Both the position numbers and the translations under genes were made by a program. From NCBI RefSeq assembly GCF_007747995.1, contig NZ_CP036276.1, positions 5,508,001 through 5,572,000 of the forward strand: DNA of 64,000 bases, written 5' to 3'. The notes below the pieces were generated by a model. The model had not been told where the DNA came from. It did not search any database and saw nothing but the letters and a program-made list of their open reading frames with translations. Numbering within the stretch: the stretch's first letter is position 1; every line of letters starts with the position of its first letter. The stretch is from Symmachiella dynata (GTDB lineage: Bacteria > Planctomycetota > Planctomycetia > Planctomycetales > Planctomycetaceae). Below, piece after piece: positions 17,457 through 29,041 of this stretch.

Positions 17457-19040
17457 ATGTCACACGGAACCCTCTCGGCCAGCCAGTCGCAATCACAACT
17501 ATCGACACCGCCCATCCCAATTTGGGTGGGCCTGCTAGGCGTTCTCTGTGCTGCGATGGCCGGGGGCATGGCTTGGGGCATTCGCGGGCAGTATGGACAT
17601 GAATCGGGAGCAATGATTGCCGGCGCGCTGGTCGGCTTTACGTTGATCCTGTTTTTTGCTCCGCATATTACCAACCTCACGGGTGCCCGCGCGGTCGCCA
17701 TGATGACGGTCGCTGTCGGCATCGGTGGGTCGATGACTTACGGCCAAACTGTCGGACTGACGCACGATGGCCCGCTGGTTGGCCATTGGGGGGCGCTGCG
17801 GTGGGGTCTGTTGGGGTTGTTCATCAAAGGGGGTATTTGGATTGCCATTGCCGCTACGTTTTTTGGCATGGGACTGGGAGGCAAGCGTTACCGCTGGTGG
17901 GAAATCGGTCTGCTGATGCCGGCGCTGATCTGCCTGATGTTTTTGGGCATCTGGGTGTTGAATACACCGTTTGATCCGGAAACGAAACAATTGCCTGCGC
18001 TTTATTTTTCAGACAGTTGGTTCTTTGAACCGGAACCAGAAGTTCTGCCCGATGGTTATCAACCGCTCAAGCCCCGCTTTGAAATGTGGGGCGGACTGTT
18101 GTTCGCTTGGATCGGGCTGACCGCTTATGTCAGCTTTATCCGCCACGATAAATTGGCGCGCAATTTGGCGCTGATCGGTTTTGTCGCCGGGGGCCTGGGA
18201 TTTTCCGGCGGGCAATGCGTGCAAGCCTATCACGCATGGAATCCCGAAACCTTCCAAACCGAGATTTGGAGCACGATGCACATCAATTGGTGGAACATGA
18301 TGGAGACCTCGTTCGGGTTGATCTTCGGCACAATTCTCGCCATCGGCGTCTGGTTCAATCGACACTTGATCTCCTCCGGCTCACAGTCTGACGAAGTGAC
18401 CATTGCGCCGCCATGGGAAATCACATTGTGTGTGATTCATATCATCCTGCTCGTAGCGGCGGAGTTCTGGCCGCTGCCGAAGCAGATTTTCTGGCTGAGC
18501 CAAATCTATATCCAATGGGGACTGGTGATGTCGACGATTCCGCTGATCGGCATTGTCGGCGGACGGTATTGGCCCTACCTGATGACGCTCCCGGTGCTCA
18601 CAATTCCGATCGCCGGCAAAACGATGAGGGGGTTGGCCTATGCAGGAGAGCCAACCATTTCCGTGGGATTCGGAGCGCTGGTGCTGATGGCGATTCCGAT
18701 CGGCATTGCCACGATCGCAGCTGCGTTTTTGATTTCTGCGCAATTGCGCCGCCAATCGGTCCGGGCGATGGCCGCCTGGGGATTGTTGGTCACCTCGTGG
18801 CTGTTTTACGGACTCAACTGTGCGTTCTTTCATTTCGGCTGGCCCTGGAACTATTTGCTCCAATGGCCCCCGCAATTCGTAGCAATGATCGATTTCGTCC
18901 GCGACCGCAGCCAATGGGACGGCCGCACGCACAGCGGATTGATCTTTGCCTTGTTCGTGAGTTGTTTGACCGTGGCGTCGCTATGGGGTTTGGTATCGGC
19001 CTGGCGGCAGAAGAACGACCGAATTGTGGAAGAGGCGTGA
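17457..19040 (+). CDS. Polytopic membrane protein of unknown function, 527 aa
   Basis: I do not recognise a named family. The protein has roughly 11-12 hydrophobic helices and short loops. A striking N-terminal segment reads GGMAWGIRGQYGHESGAMIA, followed by GIGGSMTYGQTVGLTHD. Charged and Gly/His residues there, between helices, look like a conserved functional site. A larger hydrophilic loop (about 185-215, rich in acidic residues and Pro) follows helix 5. The architecture would suit a transporter or membrane enzyme. It lies 39 bp after the UbiA gene, so a lipid or quinone-related role is possible but unproven. Confidence 0.7.
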   Translation: MSHGTLSASQSQSQLSTPPIPIWVGLLGVLCAAMAGGMAWGIRGQYGHESGAMIAGALVGFTLILFFAPHITNLTGARAVAMMTVAVGIGGSMTYGQTVGLTHDGPLVGHWGALRWGLLGLFIKGGIWIAIAATFFGMGLGGKRYRWWEIGLLMPALICLMFLGIWVLNTPFDPETKQLPALYFSDSWFFEPEPEVLPDGYQPLKPRFEMWGGLLFAWIGLTAYVSFIRHDKLARNLALIGFVAGGLGFSGGQCVQAYHAWNPETFQTEIWSTMHINWWNMMETSFGLIFGTILAIGVWFNRHLISSGSQSDEVTIAPPWEITLCVIHIILLVAAEFWPLPKQIFWLSQIYIQWGLVMSTIPLIGIVGGRYWPYLMTLPVLTIPIAGKTMRGLAYAGEPTISVGFGALVLMAIPIGIATIAAAFLISAQLRRQSVRAMAAWGLLVTSWLFYGLNCAFFHFGWPWNYLLQWPPQFVAMIDFVRDRSQWDGRTHSGLIFALFVSCLTVASLWGLVSAWRQKNDRIVEEA

Positions 19041-19120
19041 CGGTTCGCCAGATCGTCCATGGGGGCCGTTCCATAGGTGAATAATGAAATAGCGGCAGAT
19101 TGAAAGGAAATCGTGCGACC

Positions 19121-20422
19121 ATGAAGAGAATGCAGTTAAGAATGAATCGTGTCGCAGCGAGATGGTGTCACATTATGGCCGCAGTAACAATCATTGCTGC
19201 GCTGTCGATTTCGTGTATATCGAGTGCAGACGACGAATTGGTTGTTAACACCAAGGTAATACATGACAACGGCCGTGGTAGCATGGGCTCGATCGCGTTT
19301 TCAAGCGACGGCTCATGTCTTGTCGGTGTGAAAGACACGACTCGTCTTGCAAATCGATTGTTCGATTTTTTATCAAATCAATCAAACCACGTGTGGGAAG
19401 GAGAATATGTCGTATATGACGTACGCACGGGCAAGACGGATATCCTCCCAATTCCGGCCGGGAAATGTATTTCAGCACGAGTCGTACCGGTCGGGCGTGA
19501 CAAAAATGGGAAAATTCCCGAGAGCGACGTGGTGTCGGTTCAACTAGTGTCCCCCAAACAATTGGGAGTCGAAGGAAATCGCTTCGATGGCATAAAGGTC
19601 AAGTCCGTGAAATCGGGGAAGACGATTGCAACGTTCCCGTTGAAAAAGGACAGTCCGAAGCACAACCTTTCAATTTCCGTCGATAGTGCATTCACCGCGC
19701 TGGCGATCTGCAACTATGAGCCACTCAAGGGAAACAAATATTTTTATCATCGCGGACGATTTGAGTTGTGGAGCTTGTCGGACCAGCAAAGACGGATCTC
19801 TCGCGATTCGGAAGACATCGGCTATTATTCCGTTGGGTTTTCGCCAGATGGAGCGACCCTCGCGCTCGGTGGCGGCAAGACGGTTACCGTGCCCAAAGCA
19901 CTCACGTTCGGTAAAAGATCCGTGGTATTGGACGTGCCCAGCCACTCCGCAATGATCAACGTCTGGGGGGTTGTCGAGGGAAAGGAACTAAAAAGCTTCG
20001 CCTACGGCGAGACTCGCGGTATTCACAGCGTCGTTTTTTCTCGCGACGGCAAGATTTTGGTGACCGGCGATCTCGATGGGAGTCTCATGTGGTGGCGCGC
20101 CTCGACCGGCGAACAAATCGCGAAAGTGAAGCTGGATGTTCCAAAGCCGATAAAGGGTAGATCGTATGGCGGCCCTCGTATCTATTGTTGTGCGTTGTCG
20201 CCATCTGGAGAAACGCTTGCCGTAGGAGTCGGCAGTTGGAATCGCGGCTCTCGCTGGGGGGAAGTCCGCCTCGTCGATATGCAGTCGAAAAAGGTGTTTG
20301 CGACGGTTTGGGAAAATCACATTCAAGTCATCTTGAACGTCCAGTTTTCCAATGACGGAAAGATGTTGGCTGCATCGTCCGTCGATGGGACGTTAATGTT
20401 GTGGGAATTGCGATCGGAATAG
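19121..20422 (+). CDS. Secreted WD40-like beta-propeller protein (copy 1 of a tandem pair)
   Basis: This is a 433-residue protein; the ATG at 19121 is chosen although an in-frame TTG exists 21 bp upstream. A signal peptide ends near the SSADD junction. The rest consists of degenerate WD40-like blades: SIAFSSDGSCL, SVGFSPDGATLAL, SVVFSRDGKILVTGDLDGSL, CALSPSGETLAVG and a last blade NDGKMLAASSVDGTLMLWEL. It should form a propeller for protein or ligand binding in the periplasm. The next gene is clearly homologous over its whole length, indicating tandem duplication. No partner is indicated. Confidence 0.8.
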   Translation: MKRMQLRMNRVAARWCHIMAAVTIIAALSISCISSADDELVVNTKVIHDNGRGSMGSIAFSSDGSCLVGVKDTTRLANRLFDFLSNQSNHVWEGEYVVYDVRTGKTDILPIPAGKCISARVVPVGRDKNGKIPESDVVSVQLVSPKQLGVEGNRFDGIKVKSVKSGKTIATFPLKKDSPKHNLSISVDSAFTALAICNYEPLKGNKYFYHRGRFELWSLSDQQRRISRDSEDIGYYSVGFSPDGATLALGGGKTVTVPKALTFGKRSVVLDVPSHSAMINVWGVVEGKELKSFAYGETRGIHSVVFSRDGKILVTGDLDGSLMWWRASTGEQIAKVKLDVPKPIKGRSYGGPRIYCCALSPSGETLAVGVGSWNRGSRWGEVRLVDMQSKKVFATVWENHIQVILNVQFSNDGKMLAASSVDGTLMLWELRSE

Positions 20423-20503
20423 CCGATCATCGGATGATGTCCCGACCGTATACGTCAGATAATTGGCAATATGACGAAGTAGGCCGTCTTCCGGGGGTCA
20501 CCA

Positions 20504-21772
20504 ATGAGTTCAAGAAACCGTCATACAGTTGTTCATATCGTTATGGTGGCAATTTCAGCATATTGCCTTCCGGGTCCGCTTGTATCAATGGCGGACGACT
20601 CTAAATCAGCCGAAACGGTGTATAACTTTAGAGAAAAAATGTCGGAAACGAGTATCGACTTGTCATCCATCGCCTTCAGTGGTGACAGTTCCACGCTCGT
20701 GGTCGTCAAGAGAGTTGGATCACCGCGCAGAATCGTCTTGGAACAGTTGTTTGGGCACTGGCGCGGCGAGTTCGTAGTTTTCGACCTTTCGGCCAACACT
20801 CAACGGAGCGTGCAGATAAAAGACGGCCCGGGAGTCAGTGATTTCGCAGTCGTGATACCGATGATCAATGTCGATAAAACGCTCGTTCCGCCGAATGACG
20901 TATTGTATGTCCAAGGTTTGTCGTCCTGGGATTTACCACGCAAAAGTGCCTCGCGCCATACGGACGTCAAACTTGGTCTTGTGAGGTCCAATACGGTGAT
21001 TAAGGAATTCCCCTACACAACGGCGCTGCCCACAAAATCGATTGCTATTGATTCAAAGATGACGCGTTTGGCGATTTGCAACTATGCTGACCAAACGACG
21101 CACCCGGTCCCGGGAGAGTTCGAGCTTTGGAAACTCAATCCTCCCGAGTTGTTAATTGAACACAAATCCGACCATACGATGTTCAATTCCACGACGATTT
21201 CGCCGGACGGCAATGTGGTCGTCGCTGGCGGGGGCGAATGGATTCCCGAGCGTAAGATGATATTGGGAAAACTTGTTGAATCCGGTCGGCTGTCCTATCG
21301 CGGAGAGCTGCAGTTTTGGAACACGGCGGATGGGAAAAAAATCCGCGAAATTCAAATCGAAGATCGAGCCGTTCGGTGCCTTGATTACTCTCCGGATGGC
21401 AAGTTTGTCGTAACCGGATTTCAAGATGCGAGTGTCGCGTGGTGGAGTGTTGCCAACGGAGATGAAGTCACTGATATTCGATTTGATAAGCCATCTCCGG
21501 AACGAGGTCGGTCGTTTGGTCCTTTCGCCGTGCAACAGTGTGTATTTTCGCCGGACGGGAGGCTACTTGCGGTCAGTGTGGGTAGCTACAATATTGGCAG
21601 CAAATGGGGCGAGCTTCACATTGTCGATACCGAAACGATGGAAGTCATTGAAACAGTGTGGAAAAAGGCGGCGCACGTAATTGGTAATGTCGTTTTTTCG
21701 CCCGATGGAAAGATGTTGGCCGCCGTGTGCCTGGATGGCACCTTGATGGTGTGGGGTGTGCAGTCGCGATAA
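20504..21772 (+). CDS. Secreted WD40-like beta-propeller protein (copy 2 of a tandem pair)
   Basis: This is a 422-residue paralogue of the preceding gene, 81 bp away on the same strand. Both share the blade order and motifs, including SIAF near the start, GEF/GEYVVFD, the LAICNY...FELWKLN region, SPDGKFVVTGFQDASVAWW and the closing blade DGKMLAAVCLDGTLMVWGV. The N-terminus has a hydrophobic export signal (HIVMVAISAYCLPGPLVSMAD). Divergence between copies is high, so the duplication is old. Location is inferred as periplasmic; function is unknown. Confidence 0.8.
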   Translation: MSSRNRHTVVHIVMVAISAYCLPGPLVSMADDSKSAETVYNFREKMSETSIDLSSIAFSGDSSTLVVVKRVGSPRRIVLEQLFGHWRGEFVVFDLSANTQRSVQIKDGPGVSDFAVVIPMINVDKTLVPPNDVLYVQGLSSWDLPRKSASRHTDVKLGLVRSNTVIKEFPYTTALPTKSIAIDSKMTRLAICNYADQTTHPVPGEFELWKLNPPELLIEHKSDHTMFNSTTISPDGNVVVAGGGEWIPERKMILGKLVESGRLSYRGELQFWNTADGKKIREIQIEDRAVRCLDYSPDGKFVVTGFQDASVAWWSVANGDEVTDIRFDKPSPERGRSFGPFAVQQCVFSPDGRLLAVSVGSYNIGSKWGELHIVDTETMEVIETVWKKAAHVIGNVVFSPDGKMLAAVCLDGTLMVWGVQSR

Positions 21773-21780
21773 ACAGTAAA

Positions 21781-21854
21781 GTAGGGTCGGCTGTGCCGGC
21801 CGATGCTGATTTTGGATGAGGATCATGAATTTCGGCCGGTACAACCGGCCCTAC
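21781..21854. repeat. Palindromic element, GTAGGGTCGGCTGTGCCGGCC type
   Basis: The left arm is 21781-21804 and the right arm 21831-21854, reverse complements over 24 bp with four mismatches. Each arm also contains a GGCC-centred hairpin. It sits 16 bp before the sulfatase start, so a hairpin there could affect translation or mRNA stability. Confidence 0.65.
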
Positions 21855-21870
21855 GGGATGGGAGTATTCA

Positions 21871-23415
<1,545 letters not shown>

Positions 23416-23808
23416 GAGGCTTATAGGCTTGAGCAGACAGGCTTGAGGCAGTTTTGCTACTTACATTGTGATATTTTGTCTTTTGGAGTGGACTACCGTG
23501 CACGACGGCAAGCCGTCGATTTGGGACATTGCGGCTTCATGCCCTCGAATCTGTGATACATCTGTGGCCAAAGAACATCTTCACTTTGGTACCGGCTCAG
23601 TCGCGTTGAGTTGTCCAAGCCCTGTCTGATCCCCCCACCCCTCACGCCTGTCCCCTCAAGCCTCAAGCCGACCCCAGGCAGTCCTTGACATTGGTACAGT
23701 CATATGTTTGACTATTGATAGGTCAATTCGACGGTCGTATTGCGCGCTCACGACCGAAAATCCCGCCGATTCTCATGATTTCCCTGCCCTTTTTCGAGGC
23801 CCTGAGCG
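23416..23808. repeat. 393-bp intergenic region bounded by the CTCACGCCTGTC-family inverted repeat
   Basis: The left arm at about 23416-23449 begins immediately after the sulfatase stop. The right arm at about 23638-23670 contains CCCTCACGCCTGTCCCCTC. The arms are imperfect reverse complements and match the element at 12124-12260. No gene is seen between them. The remaining 140 bp before the next gene should hold its promoter. Confidence 0.6.
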
Positions 23809-26800
23809 ATGCCGTTCCGCACGCGTCGGTGTTCCTTGTTTTGCCTATTGGTCCTTGTGGCCAGCGGTGCGATTGCGCGTGGCGACGATGATGCGTCGAA
23901 GCCACCGGCGATAAAATTACCGCCCGCCGCCGAGCGGCCGATCGACTTCATCAAGGACATCCAACCGATCTTTGCCGAGTCGTGTTACGACTGCCACGGT
24001 GGGGGGGAACACGAAGGAGGGCTGCGTTTAGACGCACGTAAAGATGCGCTGAATGGCGGCGACACGGGACAAGTGATCCGCAAAGGCAAAAGTGCGGAAA
24101 GCTTGCTGATCCAATTTGTCGCCGGTGCGAATCCGGACAAGCTGATGCCCCCCGAAGATGTGGGCGACCCGCTGACAGCTGAGCAAGTTGGTTTGCTCAG
24201 AGCATGGATCGATCAAGGGGCCAACTGGCCCGACAGTGTGGCCGTTCCTGAAGGAGGGGATCCCCGCACCGATCACTGGTCCTTTCAACCGATCACCCAC
24301 CCCGAACCGCCACAAGTTAAAAACAACTTGTGGGTGCGAAACGCAATCGACGCGTTCATTCTGCGCAAACTCGAAACAGAGAACGTCGAACCCTCTCCCG
24401 CAGCAAGTCGGCCGACATTGATCCGCCGGTTGAGTCTCGATTTGCTGGGACTGCCCCCCTCCCCCGCTGAGGTCGAAGCTTTCGTTTACGATGAACGCCC
24501 CGATGCGTATGAACAATTGGTCGAACGGTTACTCGCCTCCAAGCATTTTGGCGAACGTTGGGGCCGACACTGGCTCGATCTGGCGCGCTATGCCGATAGC
24601 GATGGGTACGAAAAAGACCGCCCGCGCCCCTGGGCATGGCGTTACCGCAATTGGGTCATCGATGCCATCAACGCCGACATGCCGTTTGATCAATTCACGA
24701 CGGAGCAACTGGCAGGCGATTTACTCCCCAATCCAACACTGGATCAAAGAATCGCGACGGGGTTCCATCGCAACACTCTGACGAATACCGAAGGGGGCAC
24801 CGATAAGGAAGAGGACCGCGTCAAACAGGTCACAGACCGGGTCAATACCACCGGAACTGTCTGGTTGGGTATGACCGTCGGCTGTGCGCAATGCCACTCC
24901 CACAAATACGATCCGTTGTTGCAACGTGAGTACTACGGACTGTTCGCGTTTTACAACAGCGACAAAGAAGAGAACATCCCCGCGCCGCTCCCGGAAGAGT
25001 TGACCGCCTATAACGAAGCAAAAGCCAAATTCGACGCAGAAATGGCCCCACTCAAACAGGCCGTCGCGGAATTTGAAAAGCAGCAACTTCCTCAAAACCA
25101 AGCGGCGTGGGAACAACAACTCGCCTCCGCAACCGGTCCTCTCGGCTGGACCTTGATCCAGCCCGTTAGCTTCGCATCAGCCGGCGGCGGCACGCTTTCC
25201 CCGCAAGCAGACAAGTCGCTCCTCGCCTCAGGCGTGAACTCCGTCAAAGATGTCTACACAGTCGTGCTCAACACCAAACAAAAACGGGTCACCGGTTTGC
25301 GGCTAGAGGTCTTCGCCGACGACAGCCTGCCCAAAGCGGGCTTCGGACGTAGTGATGCCGGCACATTTGTGCTCTCGGAGATCACCGCCACGGTTGCCCC
25401 TACCGGTGATCCCACACAGGTAAAACCGTTAACCCTGCATAACCCAACCGCCAGCAACGCTGATAAAAAATCACCGATTGCCGCCGCCATTGACGGCAAG
25501 GACGACACCGGTTGGTCCCTCGCAGGTGATCAAAAAACGAAGCGGCACGTGGCCCATTTCGAGGTCAAAGATGCCGCCCAGTTCGAGGACGACGTCACCT
25601 TGACCGTCACGCTGCGGCAACTGGGTGGCAACAAAGCCACGCTCGGTCGTATCCGCATTGCAGCGACCGATGTCGAACCGGCGCAGGTTGCCCGGTTGAT
25701 TCCCGACGAAATTCTTGATGTGCTCACTGTTGCCAGCGACCGGCGGACTCCGGAACAGCAAAAAACGATCGATACCTACTACCGGGGAGTCGACCCCGAA
25801 TTCGTGAAATTGACCGCTGCCGTCAAAGCACAGGCCGCTAAGGAACCACCCTACCCGCCGACGCTGGCGCAAACGATTTCACTGACCGAAGAACCGCGCA
25901 AAAATCACCTATTGATTCGCGGCGATTTCCTACGGAAGGGGGATGAAATTGCACATCACACTCCTTCGTTTTTGCCTGAACTGAATTTACCCGAGGGTCA
26001 ATCCCCCGACCGCTTGGCATTGGCTCGCTGGCTGATGTCGCCGGACAATCCACTCACCGCCCGCGTGACCGTCAATCGCATCTGGAAACATCTGATGGGC
26101 CGGGCCATTGTAGCCACCGAAGACGACTTTGGTTTGCGCGGCGATTTGCCGTCGCACCCACAACTGCTCGATTGGCTGGCGACCGAGATGATGGCCCAGG
26201 GTTGGAGCCGTAAACAAATGATTCGCGAGATCGTGCATTCCGCCACGTATCGGCAGTCGTCGGCGTATCGCCCCGAACTGGTGAGCCGCGATCCGGCCAA
26301 TGCCTGGTTTGCGAGCCAGAACCGCTACCGGTTGGAGGCCGAAGTGATTCGCGATTCGTTTTTGGCGGCCAGCGGACTGCTCAGTCGCACCATCGGCGGG
26401 CCGAGTGTCAAACCCCCGCTGCCGGCCGACGTGGCCGCACTCGGCTATGCGGGGAGCGTGAAATGGAAAGAAAGCACCGGACAGGATCGTTACCGGCGCG
26501 GACTGTACATCTTCTTTCAGCGGACCGTCCCCTATCCGATGCTGGCCACCTTTGATGCCCCCGATTCCAACGCAACCTGCACAAAACGGGAACGCTCCAA
26601 CACACCGCTGCAATCGCTGACGTTATTAAACGACCCGGTCTTTTTTGAAACCGCACAGAGCATGGGGCAGCGGATGATGTCGACACATCCCGCGGACAAG
26701 ACCGCCCGTTTGCAATATGCGTTTCAATTGTGCATGGCGCGGCGGCCGACCGCGGATGAGTTTGATCAACTCGCATCGCTGTACGACGAAATGCTCGTGC

Positions 26801-26940
26801 AGGTCAAACAGGATCCGGAGGCGGAGACGCAGTTGATCGGCGATGCGAAATTGCCGACGGAGCATCGCGCCGAAACCGCTGCCTCGATTGCCGTGGCGCG
26901 TATTATTATGAACCTCGACGAATTCGTCACACGGGAGTAA
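23809..26940 (+). CDS. Planctomycete cytochrome C + DUF1549 + DUF1553 protein
   Basis: This 1,043-residue exported protein has a signal peptide ending near GAIARGDD. Residues 45-115 form a Planctomycete-type cytochrome C domain with C-Y-D-C-H haem motif ([19 protein letters not shown]), and the distal Met is likely within [14 protein letters not shown]1549 domain follows ([12 protein letters not shown]...), with a second [14 protein letters not shown] motif around residue 362. DUF1553 forms the C-terminal third ([27 protein letters not shown]). The stop is 4 bp from the following DUF1501 gene, the usual companion. The pair is conserved in planctomycetes and thought to act on extracellular polymers; the reaction is not established. 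Confidence 0.92.
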   Translation: MPFRTRRCSLFCLLVLVASGAIARGDDDASKPPAIKLPPAAERPIDFIKDIQPIFAESCYDCHGGGEHEGGLRLDARKDALNGGDTGQVIRKGKSAESLLIQFVAGANPDKLMPPEDVGDPLTAEQVGLLRAWIDQGANWPDSVAVPEGGDPRTDHWSFQPITHPEPPQVKNNLWVRNAIDAFILRKLETENVEPSPAASRPTLIRRLSLDLLGLPPSPAEVEAFVYDERPDAYEQLVERLLASKHFGERWGRHWLDLARYADSDGYEKDRPRPWAWRYRNWVIDAINADMPFDQFTTEQLAGDLLPNPTLDQRIATGFHRNTLTNTEGGTDKEEDRVKQVTDRVNTTGTVWLGMTVGCAQCHSHKYDPLLQREYYGLFAFYNSDKEENIPAPLPEELTAYNEAKAKFDAEMAPLKQAVAEFEKQQLPQNQAAWEQQLASATGPLGWTLIQPVSFASAGGGTLSPQADKSLLASGVNSVKDVYTVVLNTKQKRVTGLRLEVFADDSLPKAGFGRSDAGTFVLSEITATVAPTGDPTQVKPLTLHNPTASNADKKSPIAAAIDGKDDTGWSLAGDQKTKRHVAHFEVKDAAQFEDDVTLTVTLRQLGGNKATLGRIRIAATDVEPAQVARLIPDEILDVLTVASDRRTPEQQKTIDTYYRGVDPEFVKLTAAVKAQAAKEPPYPPTLAQTISLTEEPRKNHLLIRGDFLRKGDEIAHHTPSFLPELNLPEGQSPDRLALARWLMSPDNPLTARVTVNRIWKHLMGRAIVATEDDFGLRGDLPSHPQLLDWLATEMMAQGWSRKQMIREIVHSATYRQSSAYRPELVSRDPANAWFASQNRYRLEAEVIRDSFLAASGLLSRTIGGPSVKPPLPADVAALGYAGSVKWKESTGQDRYRRGLYIFFQRTVPYPMLATFDAPDSNATCTKRERSNTPLQSLTLLNDPVFFETAQSMGQRMMSTHPADKTARLQYAFQLCMARRPTADEFDQLASLYDEMLVQVKQDPEAETQLIGDAKLPTEHRAETAASIAVARIIMNLDEFVTRE

Positions 26941-26944
26941 CCGC

Positions 26945-28426
26945 ATGGACCCGCTTGAGCAACATATCACAAAGACACGCCGCGATTTTCTCGCCACATC
27001 CGCAAGCGGATTGGGGACGTTGGCGCTCACATCGCTGCTGCAGCAAGAAGGCTTGCTCGCTGCGGATTCGACGACAACCGATCCCCTGGCCCCCAAGGCG
27101 CCGCATTTCGCTCCTAAAGCCAAGAACTGCATCTTTATCTTCATGGCGGGGGCGCCGAGCCAGTTGGATCTGTTCGATCCCAAGCCCAAGCTCAAGGAAT
27201 TACACGGCAAGCCGCTCCCCGAATCGCTGACCAAAGGCGTCCGCTTCGCCTTCATCAAAAAAGAATCGGCCGTACTGATCGGCAGCAAACGCAAGTTCAC
27301 GCCGCATGGCGAATGCGGCATGGAACTCTCGGATGTGCTTCCCAATATCGGCACCTGCGCCGATGACATCGCGTTGATTCGCTCGATGCGTTCCACGCAG
27401 TTCAATCACCACCCCGGCCAACTGCTGATGACCAGCGGCGTGCCGCGGTTTGGCTTTCCCTCGGTTGGTTCCTGGTTGAATTACGGCCTGGGGACCGCTT
27501 CACGCGACTTGCCCGGCTACGTGGTGTTGACCTCCGGACGAGGAGCCAGCGGCGGCGCAACGAACTGGACGAGCGGATTTTTGCCTTCGACCTATCAAGG
27601 CGTGTTGTTTCGCAACAAGGGCGAACCAGTGTTGAATCTCAACAACCCGGCCGGCGTGAGCACGCAGATGCAGAAAACTGGACTGGAAGCACTCAGCAAC
27701 CTGAACCAGTCCCGCTACGAACGGATTCAGGATCCCGAAATTGCCAGCCGGATCGCTTCCTACGAATTGGCGTACCGAATGCAAACGGCGGCGCCGGAAT
27801 TGATTGATCTCTCCGGCGAAACCCAAGCAACACTGGACGCCTATGGCGTGGGCCGCACGGAAGAGGGCATGAAAATGGGCCGCGGCGGCGGAAAAGGAAC
27901 CTACAACTCGTTTTCCACAAATTGCCTGCTCGCCCGTCGTTTGATCGAACGGGGTGTCCGCTTCACAAACATCATTCACGCCTCTTGGGACCATCACAGC
28001 AGCTTGGATACTGAAATTGAATTCAACGCCAAAATGGCCGATCAGCCGGTCGCAGCGCTAATCAAGGACCTCAAGGAACGGGGACTGCTCGACGAAACAT
28101 TGGTGGTCTGGGGCTGCGAATTTGGTCGTACGCCGCTGGGCGAAAACCGCGGCGGTTCTCGTGATTCCAATACCGGCCGTGACCACCATCCCTTTGCCTT
28201 TAGCATGTTCATGGCGGGTGGCGGTATCAAAGGGGGGCAAGTCATCGGCCGCACCGACGACGTCGGCTGGAACATCGAAGAAGATCCGGTCGAAGTCAAC
28301 GACCTGCACGCCACATTGCTGCACCTGTTTGGCATCAATCATCTGAAACTAACCGTAAGATTCGGCGGCCGCGACGTCCGCTTGACCGACGTGGCGGGCA
28401 ACGTGGTGCAAAAGTTGTTGGCTTAA
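26945..28426 (+). CDS. DUF1501 protein with Tat-type signal
   Basis: This is a 493-residue protein. A twin-arginine motif T-R-R-D-F-L (residues 11-16) precedes a hydrophobic stretch, indicating export in folded form. The rest has the DUF1501 sulfatase/alkaline-phosphatase-like fold: FIFMAGAPSQLDLFDPKP, SWDHHSSLDTEIEFN, LVVWGCEFGRTP and GRDHHPFAFSMFMAGGGIKGG carry likely metal residues. Its start is 4 bp after the cytochrome/DUF1549 gene, so the two are translated as a unit. The enzymatic role is unknown. Confidence 0.92.
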   Translation: MDPLEQHITKTRRDFLATSASGLGTLALTSLLQQEGLLAADSTTTDPLAPKAPHFAPKAKNCIFIFMAGAPSQLDLFDPKPKLKELHGKPLPESLTKGVRFAFIKKESAVLIGSKRKFTPHGECGMELSDVLPNIGTCADDIALIRSMRSTQFNHHPGQLLMTSGVPRFGFPSVGSWLNYGLGTASRDLPGYVVLTSGRGASGGATNWTSGFLPSTYQGVLFRNKGEPVLNLNNPAGVSTQMQKTGLEALSNLNQSRYERIQDPEIASRIASYELAYRMQTAAPELIDLSGETQATLDAYGVGRTEEGMKMGRGGGKGTYNSFSTNCLLARRLIERGVRFTNIIHASWDHHSSLDTEIEFNAKMADQPVAALIKDLKERGLLDETLVVWGCEFGRTPLGENRGGSRDSNTGRDHHPFAFSMFMAGGGIKGGQVIGRTDDVGWNIEEDPVEVNDLHATLLHLFGINHLKLTVRFGGRDVRLTDVAGNVVQKLLA

Positions 28427-28466
28427 AGGACTCGCCCTCAACACATTCTCCACCACTTGCTAATGG

Positions 28467-29036
28467 ATGAGCCAACTGATGCCGATCGAATCGACGCCCA
28501 ATCACAACATCCGACCACAGGGTGATTCCGCGGCGGATGCATTTATTGCAGAGTCACGACAAACGTTGGATTCGGCCCAACAAAAAATCGTGCATTGTCT
28601 CGATCAACTGACCGAAGACGATCTCCAGTGGCGCCCCTTCCCGTCGGCCAATAGCCTGCAGATGATTGTGCTGCATCTGTGCGGTAACGTGCGGCAGTGG
28701 ATTATGCATGGCGTGGGGGAACAACCCGACGTGCGAAATCGCCCACAGGAATTCGCCGAACAACCGCGGTTGGCCAAGGCTGTGTTGCTAGCGCAGTTGA
28801 GCCAAACGATAGCCGATGCGGATGCGGTGCTGAGAGAATTCGACATACAGCGGCTCACTGAAGCGCGAAACGTACAAGGCTTCGATGCAAACCTGCTATC
28901 GGTGATCTACGATTCTGTCAGCCACTTTGTGGGGCATACCCATCAGATTGTCTACATCACGCGACTACGTCTCGGTGACGCGTATCGCTTCGCCTGGGTG
29001 CCCGAAGGCATTGACCGTGCACAAGGGGGCGAATGA
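28467..29036 (+). CDS. DinB-family (DUF1572-like) putative metal-dependent protein
   Basis: This is a 189-residue cytoplasmic four-helix-bundle protein. The likely metal-binding histidines are in QMIVLHLCGNVRQWIMHG (near residue 67) and SHFVGHTHQIVYIT (near 150-156), the DinB pattern. The family includes mycothiol- or bacillithiol-dependent transferases and many uncharacterised members. It follows the DUF1501 gene by 40 bp, possibly in the same transcript. It is convergent with the next gene, with 5 bp between stops. Confidence 0.75.
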   Translation: MSQLMPIESTPNHNIRPQGDSAADAFIAESRQTLDSAQQKIVHCLDQLTEDDLQWRPFPSANSLQMIVLHLCGNVRQWIMHGVGEQPDVRNRPQEFAEQPRLAKAVLLAQLSQTIADADAVLREFDIQRLTEARNVQGFDANLLSVIYDSVSHFVGHTHQIVYITRLRLGDAYRFAWVPEGIDRAQGGE

Positions 29037-29041
29037 GATGG

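Noticed and set aside
25987-26613. 208-codon minus-strand frame inside the DUF1549/1553 gene
   Set aside because: Antisense shadow of a well-supported gene; no motif.
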